Shown here: positions 25,988 through 33,018 of the stretch, in pieces
How the letters are laid out: each line of letters opens with the position of its first letter
How positions within the stretch are numbered: position 1 is the stretch's first letter
Origin: CAYVGO01 sp964450725
GTDB lineage: Bacteria; Bacteroidota; Bacteroidia; Bacteroidales; UBA932
Length of the DNA: 33,018 bases
Reading direction: 5' to 3'
Assembly (NCBI GenBank): GCA_964450725.1
Contig: CAYVGO010000023.1
Span: 1 to 33,018, forward strand
Made by a program: the position numbers and the translations under genes
Notes under the pieces: model-generated
What the model was told of the DNA's origin: nothing
What the model saw: only the letters and a program-made list of their open reading frames with translations
The model's database searches: none

Positions 25988-28578
25988 TCGTCTTTATTTT
26001 CTATAAATTTTCTAAAAAACACCATGTATCTTGATAACGTTTTATCTTTTAAAAAGATATCGAAATTACTTTTTGAAATAGTAAACACCGTGTAAGCCGG
26101 AGTTTTAATATCTTCATACAAATTACGATTATTAGCAGCCTTACGATAATAACTATTGGCTTCTTTTTTGTTGGTAAACGTTTTTACATAAACAATTTGT
26201 AAATCATCTGACACAATTTCACTATCTACTTGTAAAATATCATCATTTAAATCTGCATGAAAAACTAAAATATTGAACTTTAATTGATTGATATCGGCTC
26301 CTTTACCTACAACCACAGCAAAATAATAACTTTCATTTCTATCACTGTATTGATTCTGTAGATCTGTAGTATCCTGAAGATTGATTGGGGGTAAAAATGG
26401 AGCATTTTTTTGTTCGTCAATTAATGCCAATTCTCTACTTTTTAGGGACTTATATCTTTCATCTGCCTCATTTCCAATCTCCGTATCTTTATATTTCTTA
26501 GACACTTGTTCTAAGGCTGACAACATGCCACTCAACCCTTCTACTCCTCCAACCGCCATTGCTCGTAATAATTCAAAATTCTTTTTTATGGGCAAATCTG
26601 TATATTTTTCTATGGCATTATCTGCTGAAGATACCACGTCTGCATATTTTTGTTGATGATACAAGGTCATACAACGGTCATATTGCTGTTGTGCTTCTTT
26701 TTCAACTTGTTGTGAACCAGAAAGAAAATTAGGATCTACACAATACTTAGTCAAAAGATGTTCCGGATAATGGTTAATTAAAAAGTTTTTGTGCTTGTTT
26801 GCATTTTCAGGTTGACTCGTCCATGTGTACATTTGATAGAGATAAAAGTTTACTTCTACTATTTTATCAAATTGTGGAAAATCTTTATCAATTCTCAAAA
26901 ATTGTTTTATGGCTGCAGGATAATCATTCATATTAGACATATAAATTTCTCCGGCGTTGAATAATGCGTTACATAAAGTTTGTTCACTCTCTTTTTTTGC
27001 TTCCGGCGTTGTAGGCAATGTTTGTAAAAGTTCTCCAATAATATCAGTTTGACTTTTTTCAGGAGTGGTACTTTTAGAATTTTGCACATTGCTGCTACTT
27101 CCTCCACTTTGCGTCCGCCAATTATCTTGCAATGCTCTTTCTCCCCACTGTTCTTTAAAAGTTTTATAGCCTTGTTGCCGAATAGTGGGATTATAAAAAT
27201 ACCATTTGCTTGTGGTGCTCAACGTTGAAGATGTCGTACTACTATTTTCTTTTTGACTTTTTACAACACTTTCAGCCCATGCTTTTTGTTCTTGGATAGA
27301 CAATTTACTAACTCTCAACAAACTGTCCTGTAATAAAATTGTCTTTAATTGTTGAGCAAGTTTATCTAAATTTTTAGCCTTAAGAGAAACTTGAGCATAT
27401 AATGTATCTGACGGAGGTAAATATTTTGTGGTTGTATCGTAATAGGCTTGCGCTAAAAGATATTCACCTTTTTGAAACTCATAAATTTCCGCCAACTTTA
27501 AATAAGATTTGGCTTGAATGTCGGAATTCTTTTTTTCTGTTCCTACCGATAGTTTATAATAATCTATCGCTTTATCGTATTGCTTGTTTTCCTCCTCAAT
27601 TTTTCCTAAACCGTAATAAATACGATTATAGTAATCAATATTTTTATCGTCATTAAGTAACTTCTGTAAATCTTTTTGTAGGTTTTTACCACTCTTTGCT
27701 TCAAGTAATAATTTTTGTAGCGTTGCAAAAAATCGCAAATCATAATTCACCCCATTTTTAATTACATCGTTATATTGTTCTATAGCATTCTTGTCATAAT
27801 GCAAAGATTCATAGAGTTGTCCTAAAATAAATCTGCATCTTGTCCTTTCATTTTTATCTTTTATTTGTGGAATTATTGATTGCAGAACCGTTGATGCACG
27901 TAAGTATTGCTGATTGTAAATAGCCAACTCTGTGATAATCTTTTTCAAGAATACTTGTTGTTGCGGAGTTAAGTTTTTATCATTTTCCAAAGGGTCAATA
28001 ATGCCTTGAGCTTTTACAGGCTCTTCTTCTTTTAAATGAATAACGGCTAACCACAATTTTGCATCTACAGCCACCGGTTCTTTTGGAAAGTCAAGAGTGA
28101 TTTTTTCAAAAGCCAAAATCGCCATCTCATATTCCTGCTTGAAAGTATGAGCAATACCCATCGACAAGTAAGCGTCTTTGACATAACGAACAAACTCTTT
28201 TTGTGCAAAAAATGCCTGCTCTTCTTTCGTCAATTTACGACCTTTCGGAAGTTCAGGTTTTGCTCTTATAGAATGTTTGATGATTGTTTTTTGGCATTTT
28301 TCAATGGTTTTGTTCCAATTTTCCTCGGCAATAGCACTGTAACCATTCTCGGAAAAATTAAAGACAGGCAATATTTTACTAAAATTATCTACAAATGTTT
28401 TGTCTGTCTGTTTAATCCCTTCCTTTAAGTATTGATTGGCATTAAAATAAACATTGAAATAAGACGTTGTTGTATGATAACCTCGGCTCATTTGCGTATT
28501 TTTTTGCGTTGAGCATGCGTAAACATACAGTATTACACTAAGAATTAATATTTTTTTTATTGTCTTGACTTTATCCAT
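25984..28578 (-). CDS. porW: T9SS component PorW/SprE-type TPR lipoprotein
   Basis: The 864-residue product has a lipoprotein signal with Cys22 (YACSTQKNT). The sequence straight after it, SRGYHTTTSYFNVYFNANQY, is typical of the SprE/PorW family. Several TPR-like helical repeats follow (about 140-400, for example LAIYNQQYLRASTVLQSI and YDKAIDYYKLSVG). A Ser/Thr-rich stretch lies near 440-510, and the C-terminal domain has YYFAVVVGKGADINQLKF and a VYVKTFTNKKEANSYYRKA fold near 770-850. It is an outer-membrane-linked part of the type IX secretion system and gliding machinery. The plug gene is upstream, and its 3' end overlaps the porW start by 22 bp. Confidence 0.85.
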   Translation of the reverse strand: MDKVKTIKKILILSVILYVYACSTQKNTQMSRGYHTTTSYFNVYFNANQYLKEGIKQTDKTFVDNFSKILPVFNFSENGYSAIAEENWNKTIEKCQKTIIKHSIRAKPELPKGRKLTKEEQAFFAQKEFVRYVKDAYLSMGIAHTFKQEYEMAILAFEKITLDFPKEPVAVDAKLWLAVIHLKEEEPVKAQGIIDPLENDKNLTPQQQVFLKKIITELAIYNQQYLRASTVLQSIIPQIKDKNERTRCRFILGQLYESLHYDKNAIEQYNDVIKNGVNYDLRFFATLQKLLLEAKSGKNLQKDLQKLLNDDKNIDYYNRIYYGLGKIEEENKQYDKAIDYYKLSVGTEKKNSDIQAKSYLKLAEIYEFQKGEYLLAQAYYDTTTKYLPPSDTLYAQVSLKAKNLDKLAQQLKTILLQDSLLRVSKLSIQEQKAWAESVVKSQKENSSTTSSTLSTTSKWYFYNPTIRQQGYKTFKEQWGERALQDNWRTQSGGSSSNVQNSKSTTPEKSQTDIIGELLQTLPTTPEAKKESEQTLCNALFNAGEIYMSNMNDYPAAIKQFLRIDKDFPQFDKIVEVNFYLYQMYTWTSQPENANKHKNFLINHYPEHLLTKYCVDPNFLSGSQQVEKEAQQQYDRCMTLYHQQKYADVVSSADNAIEKYTDLPIKKNFELLRAMAVGGVEGLSGMLSALEQVSKKYKDTEIGNEADERYKSLKSRELALIDEQKNAPFLPPINLQDTTDLQNQYSDRNESYYFAVVVGKGADINQLKFNILVFHADLNDDILQVDSEIVSDDLQIVYVKTFTNKKEANSYYRKAANNRNLYEDIKTPAYTVFTISKSNFDIFLKDKTLSRYMVFFRKFIENKDE

Positions 28579-29810
28579 CCCACTGCTACTAATTTATCAT
28601 ATCTATCTGTGGCTGACTTATAATAAGTATAAACTCCATATTGATTCTCACTTTCTTGAGAACACTTGTCAATACCGTTCCAAACAATTTTCCCATCGTC
28701 GCTTATCAATACATAAGTATAGTTATAAAGTCCTTGTTTTAAAAGTAATGCAATTTCATACGTACCTCTCAATTCATTATATGGCAACGCGTACTCATTG
28801 CGTAAAGACCAACCTGTCAATTCGCCAAAAATATATACCGTACCATTAAAGGGTTCTAAAGTTTGTAACGTAAAATGTACATTGGCATAATCACCTTCTT
28901 CTTGACTACTGTTATCGTAATCGGTTTGCTGTATAACATATTTTCCATTAATGTCCGGATAATATATGTATTGTTGATAAGGCTTATCTTCTTCTACAAA
29001 TACTTGCCATTGCTTATCTCTATGCAAGATTTGACGTACACGCTGTGTTTTATGACGTAGATTTCGGATGTCAAACGTTCTATACTCTCCACCGACAGGA
29101 TAACGATTATTTCCTAACCGCTTGTAATCAACACCGTCGGAGGTAATAAATACAGGTACGGGAGAGGCATTATCCAATCGACAATTGTTTTGCTCTACTT
29201 TAATCTTAATCTCTTGTTGAGGATTAATGACTTTGAGTTGATTGTAAGCCAATGACATGCTTAACTCCTGATAACATTCGCCATAAGAAGAAATGGGTGT
29301 TTTTTCTACTCCGATTTTCAGTTGTGCCAAAGGTTCATATACCGAAAATGAGAGTTGGCAAAGCATGTTTTCAAAGTCATAGTCATATCGGTCGTAAACT
29401 TGTATTAAATAGTTTCCTGATATTTTGACCGATATTTCGGAATTAGGAAACTGAAATTCGTAGTGCTTGTAAAACGTCAGGGTATTAAAAGACTCTCCGG
29501 TAAGTTCAATATATCCTTCATCACTCCCTTCAATATAAAAACTATTGGGTAAATTGTCGGGAACCCAGTCTGCATCACAGTGAATTACTTTGTATTTAAA
29601 TAATCTTTGTGTCTCCATCAAATCATCGAAAGTAATCTGTAACATTTCTCCGCTACCCAACTTTATTGTAGGATCAGACAATTCGGCTCCCGAACGGCGG
29701 ATTTGTACACTCTTTAAATGTGTATCAAAAACCTTATCGGGTCGGCAAATGAAGTTTCCAAAGCCTGTATTTACCGTAACTAAAAATATTATTAACCAAA
29801 AATACTTCAA
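28557..29810 (-). CDS. T9SS plug protein (DUF5103)
   Basis: The 417-residue secreted protein has a signal peptide (about 1-18) and the DUF5103 pattern: LKSVQIRRSGAELSDPTIKL, then FKYKVIHCDADWVPD, the NSFYIEGSDEGYIEL stretch, and SISSYGECYQELSMSL-like beta domains. The C-terminal third (about 310-417) looks like a CBM48/E-set-type domain (NGTVYIFGELTGWS). Plug blocks the lateral gate of the SprA translocon when it is not engaged with PorV or cargo. Upstream lies the 67-aa small gene with a 4-bp gap, and porW overlaps it downstream. Confidence 0.85.
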   Translation of the reverse strand: MKYFWLIIFLVTVNTGFGNFICRPDKVFDTHLKSVQIRRSGAELSDPTIKLGSGEMLQITFDDLMETQRLFKYKVIHCDADWVPDNLPNSFYIEGSDEGYIELTGESFNTLTFYKHYEFQFPNSEISVKISGNYLIQVYDRYDYDFENMLCQLSFSVYEPLAQLKIGVEKTPISSYGECYQELSMSLAYNQLKVINPQQEIKIKVEQNNCRLDNASPVPVFITSDGVDYKRLGNNRYPVGGEYRTFDIRNLRHKTQRVRQILHRDKQWQVFVEEDKPYQQYIYYPDINGKYVIQQTDYDNSSQEEGDYANVHFTLQTLEPFNGTVYIFGELTGWSLRNEYALPYNELRGTYEIALLLKQGLYNYTYVLISDDGKIVWNGIDKCSQESENQYGVYTYYKSATDRYDKLVAVGWIKSRQ

Positions 29811-29814
29811 AACG

Positions 29815-30018
29815 CTATAGATCTTTTTTTATGTGTTCGTAATGATAAAGAGCACTTCGACAAAGTAAGCCGGTTTCTTCATCTAAAATTTTCTCGTACC
29901 AACGAGAAGAATAAACCTTATCAATAGCCGCAAGCAGCGAAACTTGATAATCCTTCATTGTCAAAACAACTAACTGTTCCGTCAGAGATTCCAATAAAAA
30001 TAACTGATGAGCATTCAT
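29815..30018 (-). CDS. Small protein (67 aa), third gene of the DUF3791-DUF3990 module
   Basis: I start it at ATG 30018 (MNAHQLF), because the ATG overlaps the TGA of the upstream gene as ATGA; the longer frame would begin at 30045 inside that gene. The mostly helical product ends YEKILDEETGLLCRSALYHYEHIKK, which resembles the small helical partners (D-ETGLY-SA-Y pattern) found beside DUF3990 genes. It probably takes part in controlling the ADP-ribosyltransferase-like protein. This is inference; no family is certain. Confidence 0.6.
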   Translation of the reverse strand: MNAHQLFLLESLTEQLVVLTMKDYQVSLLAAIDKVYSSRWYEKILDEETGLLCRSALYHYEHIKKDL

Positions 30019-30488
30019 ATTTTGTGTAATAGTTTTATCGCACATTCCGTACCGAAAAAGTATTGATTATTCATTTGCTTGAAGGTTAATTCTTCTACTA
30101 ATACCGTTAATGGGATTATTCCTTTCACATACCTCTCCAATTGAAAGGCTACGCCGTCATTGGCTACAAGTCCCACGACAATATCAAAATTATCTTCTAA
30201 ATTTCGGTTCACTCTCCTGTTCTCCAGTATGAATAATGCCCATTCCTCTGAAGGATGTGGAAAGAGTTTTATTTTTAAATTACAATCACTCAGTAAGCGT
30301 TCATCAAAAAAATAACTCATAACAGTCGGTTGTCCGACATCCATGATTTTTACCTTTCTTTTTGCCATCAATTCAGCCTGACTATAAAGGTCTGTTAAAT
30401 AGAATCCTTGACCAAAATCTTTATAAGGCTGACATAATGACAAGTTTATACTATGAATCTCTACATTTGACCCATGATATAACTTCAT
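30015..30488 (-). CDS. DUF3990 ADP-ribosyltransferase-like protein
   Basis: The 157-residue protein begins KLYHGSNVEIHSI and continues with DFGQGFYLTDLYSQAELMAKRK, then DIVVGLVANDGVAFQ. These are the hallmarks of DUF3990, related to H-Y-(E/D/Q) type ADP-ribosyltransferases: His in LYHGS, Tyr in GFYLT, and an acidic position later. It is likely a toxin-like enzyme that modifies a target with ADP-ribose from NAD; the target is unknown. It overlaps its DUF3791 neighbour upstream by 4 bp (ATGA) and the 67-aa gene downstream by 4 bp (ATGA), which implies tight co-translation. Confidence 0.8.
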   Translation of the reverse strand: MKLYHGSNVEIHSINLSLCQPYKDFGQGFYLTDLYSQAELMAKRKVKIMDVGQPTVMSYFFDERLLSDCNLKIKLFPHPSEEWALFILENRRVNRNLEDNFDIVVGLVANDGVAFQLERYVKGIIPLTVLVEELTFKQMNNQYFFGTECAIKLLHKI

Positions 30489-30697
30489 GACAAATCTCCT
30501 CCATTTCTCTTACAAATAACTGTCAAATCATCAAGAGTATCATTCATAGAAAGTTGATGTTCTACCTCATAACACTCATCCAAGAATGCAAGACCTTGAT
30601 ACTGCTTTAAGTAACTGTAAGACTGCTTCACAGATAATCTATGTCTTTCTGCAAACGCATTAATGCAATGAAGAATATAGGTCAACTTTAAATTCAT
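30485..30697 (-). CDS. DUF3791 small protein (putative antitoxin)
   Basis: The 70-residue product (LKLTYILHCINAFAERHRLSVKQSYSYLKQYQGLAFLDECYEVEHQLS) fits the DUF3791 pattern, with IxxFAxxHxLSxxxAxxYLxxxxGxxFLxExYxxxHxLS. This family is usually encoded beside DUF3990, so it is a candidate antitoxin. It begins 8 bp downstream of the phoH stop codon, on the same strand. Confidence 0.78.
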   Translation of the reverse strand: MNLKLTYILHCINAFAERHRLSVKQSYSYLKQYQGLAFLDECYEVEHQLSMNDTLDDLTVICKRNGGDLS

Positions 30698-30704
30698 ATA
30701 ATCC

Positions 30705-32024
30705 CTACAACTTATTACTTGCTATTTCTGCCAACTGACTACGTTCGCCCTTCACTAAGTTGACATGAGCAAACAACGATTCTCCTTGCATTTTCTCACA
30801 TAAATGGGTTAGTCCGTTTGAGTGAACATCTAAATACGGAGAATCTATTTGATAAACATCACCCGTAAATATCATTTTTGTATTCTCGCCGGCTCTTGTA
30901 ATGATGGTTTTAACTTCATGCGGAGTTAAATTCTGAGCCTCATCAATAATAAAGAATGTATTAGATAAACTGCGACCTCTGATGTATGCCAATGGAGTGA
31001 TATTCAGACGCTCTTCTCTCTCCATGTCCAAAATATGTTGTAACTCTTTGGAGGTAGGTTTTACGGCATTCTTAATAACGGTCAGGTTATCAAACAGCGG
31101 TAGCATGTAGGGCGATAATTTGTCTTTGATATTACCGGGTAAGAATCCCATATCCTGATTTTGCAGCGGTATCACAGGGCGCGACAATAATATATCGTCA
31201 TAATCATTTTCCTGATACAAAGCGGCAGCAAGTGCTAACAGCGTTTTACCGGTACCCGAACCTCCGGTCAATGCGGCAAGTTTTATCGAAGGGTCTAACA
31301 GTATGTCTAAAGCAAACGTCTGCTCTACATTACGCGGTTCTATTCCGTAAATACGTTGCTTTTGTGACAAGTGTAATGATTGATCTGATGTTTTATAACG
31401 TGTCAGTGCCGACGAGCGAGTGCCTTGTAACTTGAAGAACTGATTAGCACGTGGCTCCATAGCGGGTTTGGGGAACTTTAAACTGCCGCTTTTATTATAC
31501 AGAGCGGCGATTTGTTCGTCGGTTATATCTGTAAGCGTTACGATGTTTTTCGATAAAAGATCTACATCTTTCACGCGGCCTGACAAATAGTCTTGCGCAT
31601 CAACAGAAAACGCTTTTGCCTTCAATCGAAGGTTTACGTCTTTTGTAACCAATGCCGTAACCTTATCGGGATGTTGATGTTTAATAAAGTAGGCTGTTGC
31701 TAATATTCGGTGGTCAGGAATCATCTCTCCCAAGGTGTCTTGAATCTCTTGCGGAAAGGGTTTATACAATGCTACCGAAAGTCGCCCTAAACCTTTACCT
31801 AAAGGAACTCCTTCCTTAAACATTTGATTGCCTGACAATCTGTCTATAATACGTACAAACTCACGGGCGTTGTAGTTGATTTGCTCATTTCCTTTCTTGA
31901 ACTTATCCAACTCCTCTAAAACGGTGATCGGAATAACGATATTATTGTCTTGGAAATTGTAGATACACTGATAGTCATAAAGGATAACATTGGTATCTAA
32001 AACAAAGATTTTAGGATGCTTCAT
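30705..32024 (-). CDS. PIN-PhoH protein (PhoH2-type ATPase/RNase)
   Basis: The 439-residue product has an N-terminal PIN domain (about 1-150) with acidic residues D10 in LDTNVILYD, E38 in LEELDKFKK, and D125-type residues in VTKDVNLRLKA. A PhoH ATPase follows, with Walker A GGSGTGKT at 254-261, SRPVIPL, and DEAQ near 361-364. PIN-PhoH fusions are RNA-processing or translation-linked proteins; PhoH2 has RNase and ATP-dependent helicase activity. It is the first gene of the tight minus-strand block ending at lptB. Confidence 0.9.
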   Translation of the reverse strand: MKHPKIFVLDTNVILYDYQCIYNFQDNNIVIPITVLEELDKFKKGNEQINYNAREFVRIIDRLSGNQMFKEGVPLGKGLGRLSVALYKPFPQEIQDTLGEMIPDHRILATAYFIKHQHPDKVTALVTKDVNLRLKAKAFSVDAQDYLSGRVKDVDLLSKNIVTLTDITDEQIAALYNKSGSLKFPKPAMEPRANQFFKLQGTRSSALTRYKTSDQSLHLSQKQRIYGIEPRNVEQTFALDILLDPSIKLAALTGGSGTGKTLLALAAALYQENDYDDILLSRPVIPLQNQDMGFLPGNIKDKLSPYMLPLFDNLTVIKNAVKPTSKELQHILDMEREERLNITPLAYIRGRSLSNTFFIIDEAQNLTPHEVKTIITRAGENTKMIFTGDVYQIDSPYLDVHSNGLTHLCEKMQGESLFAHVNLVKGERSQLAEIASNKL

Positions 32025-32050
32025 AACGTAATGGTATTAATTAGATGTAA

Positions 32051-32058
32051 CAAAGGTA
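32051..32058 (-). promoter_or_regulatory. -7 box of the phoH-lptB block promoter
   Basis: On the minus strand, TACCTTTG (32058-32051) lies about 27 bp before the ATG at 32024. I see no TTG at the right spacing, so this is the -7 box only. Confidence 0.55.
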
Positions 32059-32192
32059 ATACTTTTTTCTTAAGTACGAATGGCTGACCGAAATGTGATA
32101 TTAAGACTTCTACATCACCGATAGTGTGTAACTCCGATGAAGCGTAAATTCAAAATCTACCTCTTGATAGTGTGCAGTTCTAAAAAAAGTAC

Positions 32193-32200
32193 TACCTTTG
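32193..32200 (+). promoter_or_regulatory. -7 box of the btuB-riboswitch promoter
   Basis: TACCTTTG lies 31 bp before the riboswitch P1 stem begins. A TTG at 32164-32166 is 26 bp away, longer than the usual spacing. Confidence 0.55.
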
Positions 32201-32204
32201 CCGC

Positions 32205-32394
32205 CGCATTGGAGTTATCGGTATGTGCAATATCGGTGATGAAAAAGGGAATCAGGTGTAAGTCCTGAACAGACCCGCTGCTGTAATTCTTAATGTAAAG
32301 CACAATCGCATTACAAACTTAAACAAATCTTATTCCACTGTCATGAGACGGGAAGGAATGTTGTAAGGAAGATAAGTCAGAAGACCTGCCGATG
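32205..32394 (+). promoter_or_regulatory. Cobalamin riboswitch aptamer
   Basis: The sequence contains, in order, GGGAATCAGGTGTAAGTCC, CAGACCCGCTGCTGTAA, CACTG, GACGGGAAGGAATG, AAGATAAGTCAGAAGACC and TGCCGATGTAA, the conserved pieces of the B12 (Cbl) aptamer. The closing P1 stem pairs ATCGG (32232-32236) with CCGAT (32389-32393). It precedes a TonB-dependent receptor gene, a standard context for adenosylcobalamin-controlled vitamin B12 uptake. Confidence 0.93.
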
Positions 32395-32407
32395 TAATTA
32401 TTCATTT

Positions 32408-32432
32408 AAAACCTTCGTGGGGATGAGGTTTT
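32408..32432 (+). promoter_or_regulatory. Expression platform hairpin of the riboswitch
   Basis: AAAACCT (32408-32414) pairs with AGGTTTT (32426-32432) around an 11-nt loop (TCGTGGGGATG), ending 13 nt before the ATG at 32446. It could hide the start region or alternate with an aptamer pairing when B12 binds. There is no strong T-run, so control of translation is more likely than of termination. Confidence 0.55.
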
Positions 32433-32445
32433 ACAGTGCCGGATT

Positions 32446-33018
32446 ATGTTATTTTCGTTTACTCTATTCAATGGCTTTACAGTCCGTCGATGGTTGTTAT
32501 ACAGCATTATCGTCGGGATGCCTTACGTTCTGTCTGCTGCCGATACTCAGGACAGCGTAAAGATGTATGACATACAGCAAGCCGGCATTACTCATAACAT
32601 CAAAACGCAGACCGTAAACTCGTCAAGCCCTCTGCAAATCACTACAAATACAGACTTTAAACGCTACGGGCTTTTTGAGGTCGCTGATGCTGTCAAACTG
32701 TTTTCCGGCGTGGCGGTAAAAGATTACGGTGGTATTGGCGGATTAAAGACTGTCTCTGTAAGAAACATGGGAGTACAGCATACGGTGGTGGCTTACGATG
32801 GCGTAGCCATTAACGACTTACAGAGCGGACAAACGGACATCGGACGATTTACCCTCAATCATGTAGAGCAACTGTCGTTAACTATCGGAATGTCTGACGA
32901 CATATTTCTCCCTGCCCGCATGGCGGCATCTGCGGCCGTACTGTCGATTAACACCCGCAGGAGAGAGATGACAACAACTCACCATGGCGGATATATTCAA
33001 TGTAAAGCAGGGTCGTTT
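32446..33018 (+). CDS. btuB: BtuB-like TonB-dependent outer-membrane receptor, N-terminal part (runs past the window end)
   Basis: The frame from ATG 32446 is open to the window end (191 codons). It begins with a signal-type sequence (about 1-32), then reaches the plug domain: YGLFEVADAVKLFSGVAVKDYG, followed by GGLKTVSVRNMGVQHTVVAY and the DGVAINDLQSGQTDIGR segment, the normal TonB plug order. The receptor lies directly under a cobalamin riboswitch, so it most likely imports vitamin B12; the barrel domain lies outside. Another ATG at 32518 could be used but would shorten the signal peptide. Confidence 0.85.
   Translation, partial: MLFSFTLFNGFTVRRWLLYSIIVGMPYVLSAADTQDSVKMYDIQQAGITHNIKTQTVNSSSPLQITTNTDFKRYGLFEVADAVKLFSGVAVKDYGGIGGLKTVSVRNMGVQHTVVAYDGVAINDLQSGQTDIGRFTLNHVEQLSLTIGMSDDIFLPARMAASAAVLSINTRRREMTTTHHGGYIQCKAGSF

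Overview
The window comes from an AT-rich genome of the phylum Bacteroidota, most likely order Bacteroidales. The evidence is a fused SecDF, two type IX secretion (T9SS) components (Plug/DUF5103 and a PorW/SprE-type TPR lipoprotein), a DUF4469/HU-like protein, an Ig-like conserved lipoprotein, and promoters with the Bacteroidota sigma consensus (TTG about 19-20 bp before TAnnTTTG; the box TACCTTTG recurs). I cannot name the genus.

Layout. (1) 1-8759, minus strand: a cut glycosyltransferase 2, type I 3-dehydroquinase, a DUF1016/YhcG-type nuclease, an ABCG-like transporter, an Ig-like lipoprotein and a divergent 3-hydroxyacyl-CoA dehydrogenase, with a promoter ahead of the last. (2) 8760-9363: an intergenic region with a 41-bp tandem repeat array (8930-9250) between two divergent promoters. 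(3) 9364-18206, plus strand: an orphan AraC-type HTH protein, secDF, an M23/LysM peptidase, dnaB and a secreted GH2 glycosidase. (4) 18312-20537, minus strand: tilS and a DUF4469/HU-like gene, separated by an array of four 23-bp hairpin units with constant arms and different loops. (5) 20915-24619: tRNA-Leu(GAG), two lipoprotein genes in a row (LPP20-like and TPR), tpx, and tRNA-Phe(GAA). (6) 24666-32024, minus strand: eight tightly packed or overlapping genes, phoH/PIN, a three-gene DUF3791-DUF3990 ADP-ribosyltransferase-type module, T9SS plug, porW, a CMP-kinase-like gene and lptB. (7) 32193-33018, plus strand: a cobalamin riboswitch and the start of a BtuB-like TonB-dependent receptor.

Most genes are housekeeping or envelope functions: protein export (SecDF, Plug, PorW), LPS transport (LptB), cell-wall remodelling (M23), replication (DnaB) and tRNA maturation (TilS). 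The accessory material worth a second look is: the in-frame palindromic repeats inside the DUF1016 gene; the 41-bp array; the 23-bp hairpin array, which can fold in two mutually exclusive ways; the toxin-antitoxin-like triplet inserted in a cell-envelope gene block; and an inverted copy of part of the riboswitch region between phoH and btuB. No insertion sequence, integrase or CRISPR array was seen.
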